A stretch of DNA of 64,000 nucleotides from Corynebacterium minutissimum (GTDB taxonomy: Bacteria > Actinomycetota > Actinomycetes > Mycobacteriales > Mycobacteriaceae). Shown here piece after piece: positions 61,318-64,000 of this stretch. Both the position numbers and the translations under genes were made by a program. The stretch spans positions 1-64,000 of the forward strand of contig NZ_JSEF01000016.1 in NCBI RefSeq assembly GCF_000805675.1, written 5' to 3'. The first letter of the stretch is position 1; every line of letters begins with the position of its first letter. The notes beneath the pieces were generated by a model. The model was given only the letters and a program-made list of their open reading frames with translations. It searched no databases and was not told where the DNA came from.

Positions 61318-62099
61318 TGGGTTAAGGGTCAAAATGTGTGTCTGGCTCTGGGGCTTGGCGGGTCTGGCTCCAGGTGGGTAAGCCAAAAATGTGCCTAGGT
61401 TCGTTGTTCCCCGGCCTCACTGCCGTTTGGGCTCTTTTCTGTTTGATGACCTTCCTTTCTATCCCTGTGAAATGTAGGCATTGGCCTGCCCTCCCCCGAG
61501 AATAGATACGTCGAAGATCAGGCCTGTCAAGGCTATCTGCCTGGAATAGCGCTATCACAAAAGACCAGACTGCATGTTTCTTGGGCGACACGGTCCTAGC
61601 CTCATTGTAAAAAATTCGGCTTTGGCTAGTTACTCCTACCCGAAACATGCCGATCGGCGATCTGCAGCGAGACACTAGGGGTAACTCTGTGCGCACACAA
61701 CTACTCCGGCATTTTGCTAGAACTTTCTCCGCATGGCGTCGGGGAGCGCCTCCGATGCGATTGACATCAGAGTTGATCCCGATTTCAACCGGTCGGCTGT
61801 TGATGCCCAGCGCTCCGAGCCTAAAGCGGTTTAGGATTGATACTATTCTTCCCTGCAAAGAGAGCATGCAGCCTACGGGCTTTGCACACCCATTTTGAAG
61901 TCAGAGCCCGGCTGCTCTTCTATATGTGAAGTGATAACATACGGCATGACATTATTACGCGTTTTTCGCTGGGAACTCGACTGCTTTCGAAGTTAATCAG
62001 CTCTGCGCCTTTGCCGAAGGAAAGCTGATATTTGACAACAGTATCGCGGATTAGTTGATCCCTGTTTCCATTGAATCCGGTTAGGAAAGCTGAGACATT
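61318..62099. other. Intergenic region right of the island
   Basis: 782 bases. A minus-strand frame (61867-61322, 181 codons) and a plus-strand frame (61647-61898) are open, but both have unusual composition and no ribosome-binding site, so I do not call them. No RNA gene or IS end seen. Confidence 0.35.
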
Positions 62100-62537
62100 A
62101 TGCAATCAAACGGCAAGCTGACATATCTCACGGCTCTTATAGCGCACTTCATCTGTGCACTCGTGGGAGCCATCCTCGCTTTTGCTCAGCATTTGGAAAC
62201 TGGTATTGGCTTCATCGCTATCGCCCTGGCTGTAGTGCCCGCCATCGGACATCTGCGTATGCGCCGCCAGCTTGCAGCCACGCGCACACTTATTTCCCAT
62301 GAGCCTCCAGTTAGCGCCACTACCCAGGCACAGTACTTGCAACAAATTGAAGGTGCGCTGGTATCAACTCAATCGTTAATCAACAGTCTCGAATCTGCGC
62401 AAACGCGACAAGACCAAGTCACAAACGAAACGAAGGCTGAGCTTCAGGAGCTCGCCCAACACGCAATGGCAGTCCACCGTGAAGCACGCCTTGCCCGCCT
62501 TCTGAATGAAACAACCCGTAAAGAGCTCTCTCACTAA
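62100..62537 (+). CDS. Small membrane protein with coiled coil
   Basis: A 145-residue protein. Two N-terminal hydrophobic segments (about 8-28 and 34-52) and a C-terminal coiled coil (about 75-145, IEGALVSTQSLINSLESAQ). The topology resembles that of the 23815-24720 protein of the glycan operon, though shorter. It directly precedes a glycosyltransferase gene, ten bases away, so a membrane-docking role for glycan enzymes is possible. Confidence 0.65.
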   Translation: MQSNGKLTYLTALIAHFICALVGAILAFAQHLETGIGFIAIALAVVPAIGHLRMRRQLAATRTLISHEPPVSATTQAQYLQQIEGALVSTQSLINSLESAQTRQDQVTNETKAELQELAQHAMAVHREARLARLLNETTRKELSH

Positions 62538-62547
62538 AGCACTTCCT

Positions 62548-64000
62548 ATGCAAGAATCCTCGAACTATAGTGACGTCCTCCTACCTCAACCGACTTCGGT
62601 TTTTATCCAATCCCAGCTAAATAACACCGCACAAAGCGCGGAAGGGGCATTCTCAGCTCCAATTTACGAGGATGGGATCACCTACGGTCATGTCGGTGAC
62701 ATTATTGATTGCCTCAACCAGTCGTTTGATTCTGAATCAAACCTAAAAAACAAGCGCCTCATCCAAGAAGTCAAGAAGGATATTATTAAACGTGCAATCG
62801 CCGATGTTTCGCACTCCCCCGAAAATCGCAAAGCTCTTTCCGATATCCTTCAAGCAAAACCTAACCGGGATATCCCTTGGCGTGAAGTCATCCCCGAGGC
62901 TAAAGGAATAGCGTTTCTATATAATTTTTCACCATTTCAAGATACCGGGGCAACAGTCGCTTCAAAGCGCTTACGCAACTTTGAGACAACCTTCGATGTT
63001 GTTTCCTGCTCCTTTCTGCATCGAAAGAAACAGGACCTCTCCGTTGAGTGCATTGCTGAACCGTACATAGCATCAAAGCACTTTCTCCCTATTGCTCCCT
63101 CCTGGGCATCATGGGAACCGTTCAAAACTTTCGCGATTAAGGCATGCGACTACGCAGAGAAAAGAGTTTCCGCTGGCGCTTCGTATGCTGTACTGTACTC
63201 GCGGGCAATGTGGGCCCCCAGCATGTTTGCAGCCAAGCTATTCAAAGAGAATCACCCAGAGCTTCATTGGATCGCAGAGTTCTCAGATCCAATGTCCCTT
63301 GACGTCGAGGGGTTACCACGCGGCGGAAAGGTCCCGAAGGACGACTTGTCAGACAAGTTCATTCAAGAGCTGGAACAGGAATATCCCGAACTGAGTTGCT
63401 TGGAATTCTCTATCTTCTCCCTCGCGGAACACTTGGTGTACGCCTTCGCGGACGAAATTATGTTCACAAATTCGAACCAAATGAAAGAGATGGTCAGCCG
63501 GATTTCATGTCCATCCCTGCGAGAAAGAGTCGTAGAAAGAGCGGTCGTTTCTAATCATCCAACGCTGCCGCGCACATATTACCTTCGCGAGGACTCGGGT
63601 TACGAAGTCGACGAAGCTAAGCTGAACCTTGGCTACTTTGGTGAGTTCTATTCCAGTCGAAGCATCACCGAAGTGACTTCGGCAATACGAACACTTCCCG
63701 TGAAGCTTCGGGAGCGCGTACACCTTCATGTGTTTACGAACTTCATTCCGACGGGCCCAGGCAACCAACGCCCAAGAAATATGTCGAGAAAACAACACGA
63801 AAGCTATGTCCGCCGCGCGTACGAAGGTGTTGGTGCGGATGGAATCGAAGACCAAGTCTCATTCAACGCGTCGCTGCCTTACCTAAAGTTTTTGGCAACA
63901 ACTGAGAAACTCGACTACTTAATTGTCAACGACGCGAAAACCGGATCTCATCATAGTGTTAACCCTTTTCTTCCCTCTAAATGGAGCGACTACGCTGGAT
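62548..64000 (+). CDS. Glycosyltransferase, 3'-partial (paralogue of the GT2-fusion's second domain)
   Basis: An open frame of 484 codons from the ATG at 62548 to the window edge. Aligned by eye with residues 300-696 of the 26768-28858 product, it shares YSRAMWAPSMFAAKLFKENH, WIAEFSDPMSLDVEGLPRGG, ADEIMFTNSNQMKEM, LNLGYFGEFYSS and the final NPFLPSKWSDYAG. It has no GT2 domain but a separate N-terminal region of about 120 residues without homology I recognise. It is expected to use the same kind of nucleotide sugar. The polysaccharide locus therefore continues beyond the tRNA island. Confidence 0.85.
   Translation, partial: MQESSNYSDVLLPQPTSVFIQSQLNNTAQSAEGAFSAPIYEDGITYGHVGDIIDCLNQSFDSESNLKNKRLIQEVKKDIIKRAIADVSHSPENRKALSDILQAKPNRDIPWREVIPEAKGIAFLYNFSPFQDTGATVASKRLRNFETTFDVVSCSFLHRKKQDLSVECIAEPYIASKHFLPIAPSWASWEPFKTFAIKACDYAEKRVSAGASYAVLYSRAMWAPSMFAAKLFKENHPELHWIAEFSDPMSLDVEGLPRGGKVPKDDLSDKFIQELEQEYPELSCLEFSIFSLAEHLVYAFADEIMFTNSNQMKEMVSRISCPSLRERVVERAVVSNHPTLPRTYYLREDSGYEVDEAKLNLGYFGEFYSSRSITEVTSAIRTLPVKLRERVHLHVFTNFIPTGPGNQRPRNMSRKQHESYVRRAYEGVGADGIEDQVSFNASLPYLKFLATTEKLDYLIVNDAKTGSHHSVNPFLPSKWSDYAG

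Noticed and set aside
61322..61867. 181-codon minus-strand frame right of attR
   Set aside because: No ribosome-binding site, odd composition and an overlapping plus-strand frame of equal quality; I could not support either as a gene.

Overview
The window looks like a stretch of a Corynebacterium chromosome. This is an inference from gene content: a galU-type pyrophosphorylase, a cydABDC block, a purL end, a CoA-transferase/hydrolase, a lipoprotein with a plain lipobox, corynebacterial-type insertion sequences and moderate-to-high GC. The species cannot be fixed from the sequence alone.

Layout. (1) 1-13.5 kb is a mosaic accessory stretch. It holds a TPR-like protein, a nucleotidyltransferase/metallophosphatase pair, a galU gene broken by one in-frame stop, an IS3-family element, an IS110-family element with a structured non-coding 5' region, a GmrSD-like DUF262/DUF1524 protein, an ISL3 fragment, an XRE-ImmA-PIN operon, a lipoprotein and an amino-acid permease. 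(2) 13.8-34.6 kb is a surface-polysaccharide region. It has a secreted beta-propeller protein, an asparagine-synthetase-like plus ATP-grasp pair, a decayed copy of the propeller gene, then a long minus-strand operon running 32.1 to 19.8 kb: nucleotide-sugar dehydrogenase, GT4, unknown, GT2-GT fusion, ABC permease, ABC ATPase, membrane protein, double GT, heparinase II/III-like. An alpha/beta-hydrolase-like gene and a rhamnosyltransferase-like gene lie beside the operon.

(3) At 34787-34859 is tRNA-Asn. Its last 24 bases plus the next 3 recur exactly at 61264-61290, next to a tyrosine integrase at 59984-61138; a small excisionase-like HTH gene sits just inside the other end. The 26.4 kb between is therefore an integrated genomic island. 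It is an IS6-driven mosaic. Three directly oriented IS6-family copies delimit a drug-efflux cassette (regulator, small protein, MFS pump) and a 9.4 kb piece of apparent chromosome: the 3' end of purL, a persulfide/CoA-disulfide stress operon with CstR-type operators, cydABDC, and the 3' end of a CoA-transferase gene, both end genes being cut at IS borders. Beyond these lie a high-GC mercury-resistance operon (merR, merA, thioredoxin-like lipoprotein, CcdA-like), IS481 and IS6 remnants including a 169-bp MITE, a broken phosphoribosyltransferase, a MerR/SulP transporter pair and an IS3 remnant.

(4) Right of the island the polysaccharide locus resumes: the last gene, which runs off the window, is a clear paralogue of the GT domain in the 26.8-28.9 kb gene. 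The island therefore appears to have split one glycan locus at its tRNA.

Most interesting candidates: the amidoligase-type pair (AsnB-like plus ATP-grasp) framed by an intact and a broken copy of a secreted propeller gene; the XRE-ImmA-PIN triad with a palindromic operator; the probable IS110 guide (bridge) RNA; and the same +1 frameshift shared by all IS6-family copies, including a divergent one.
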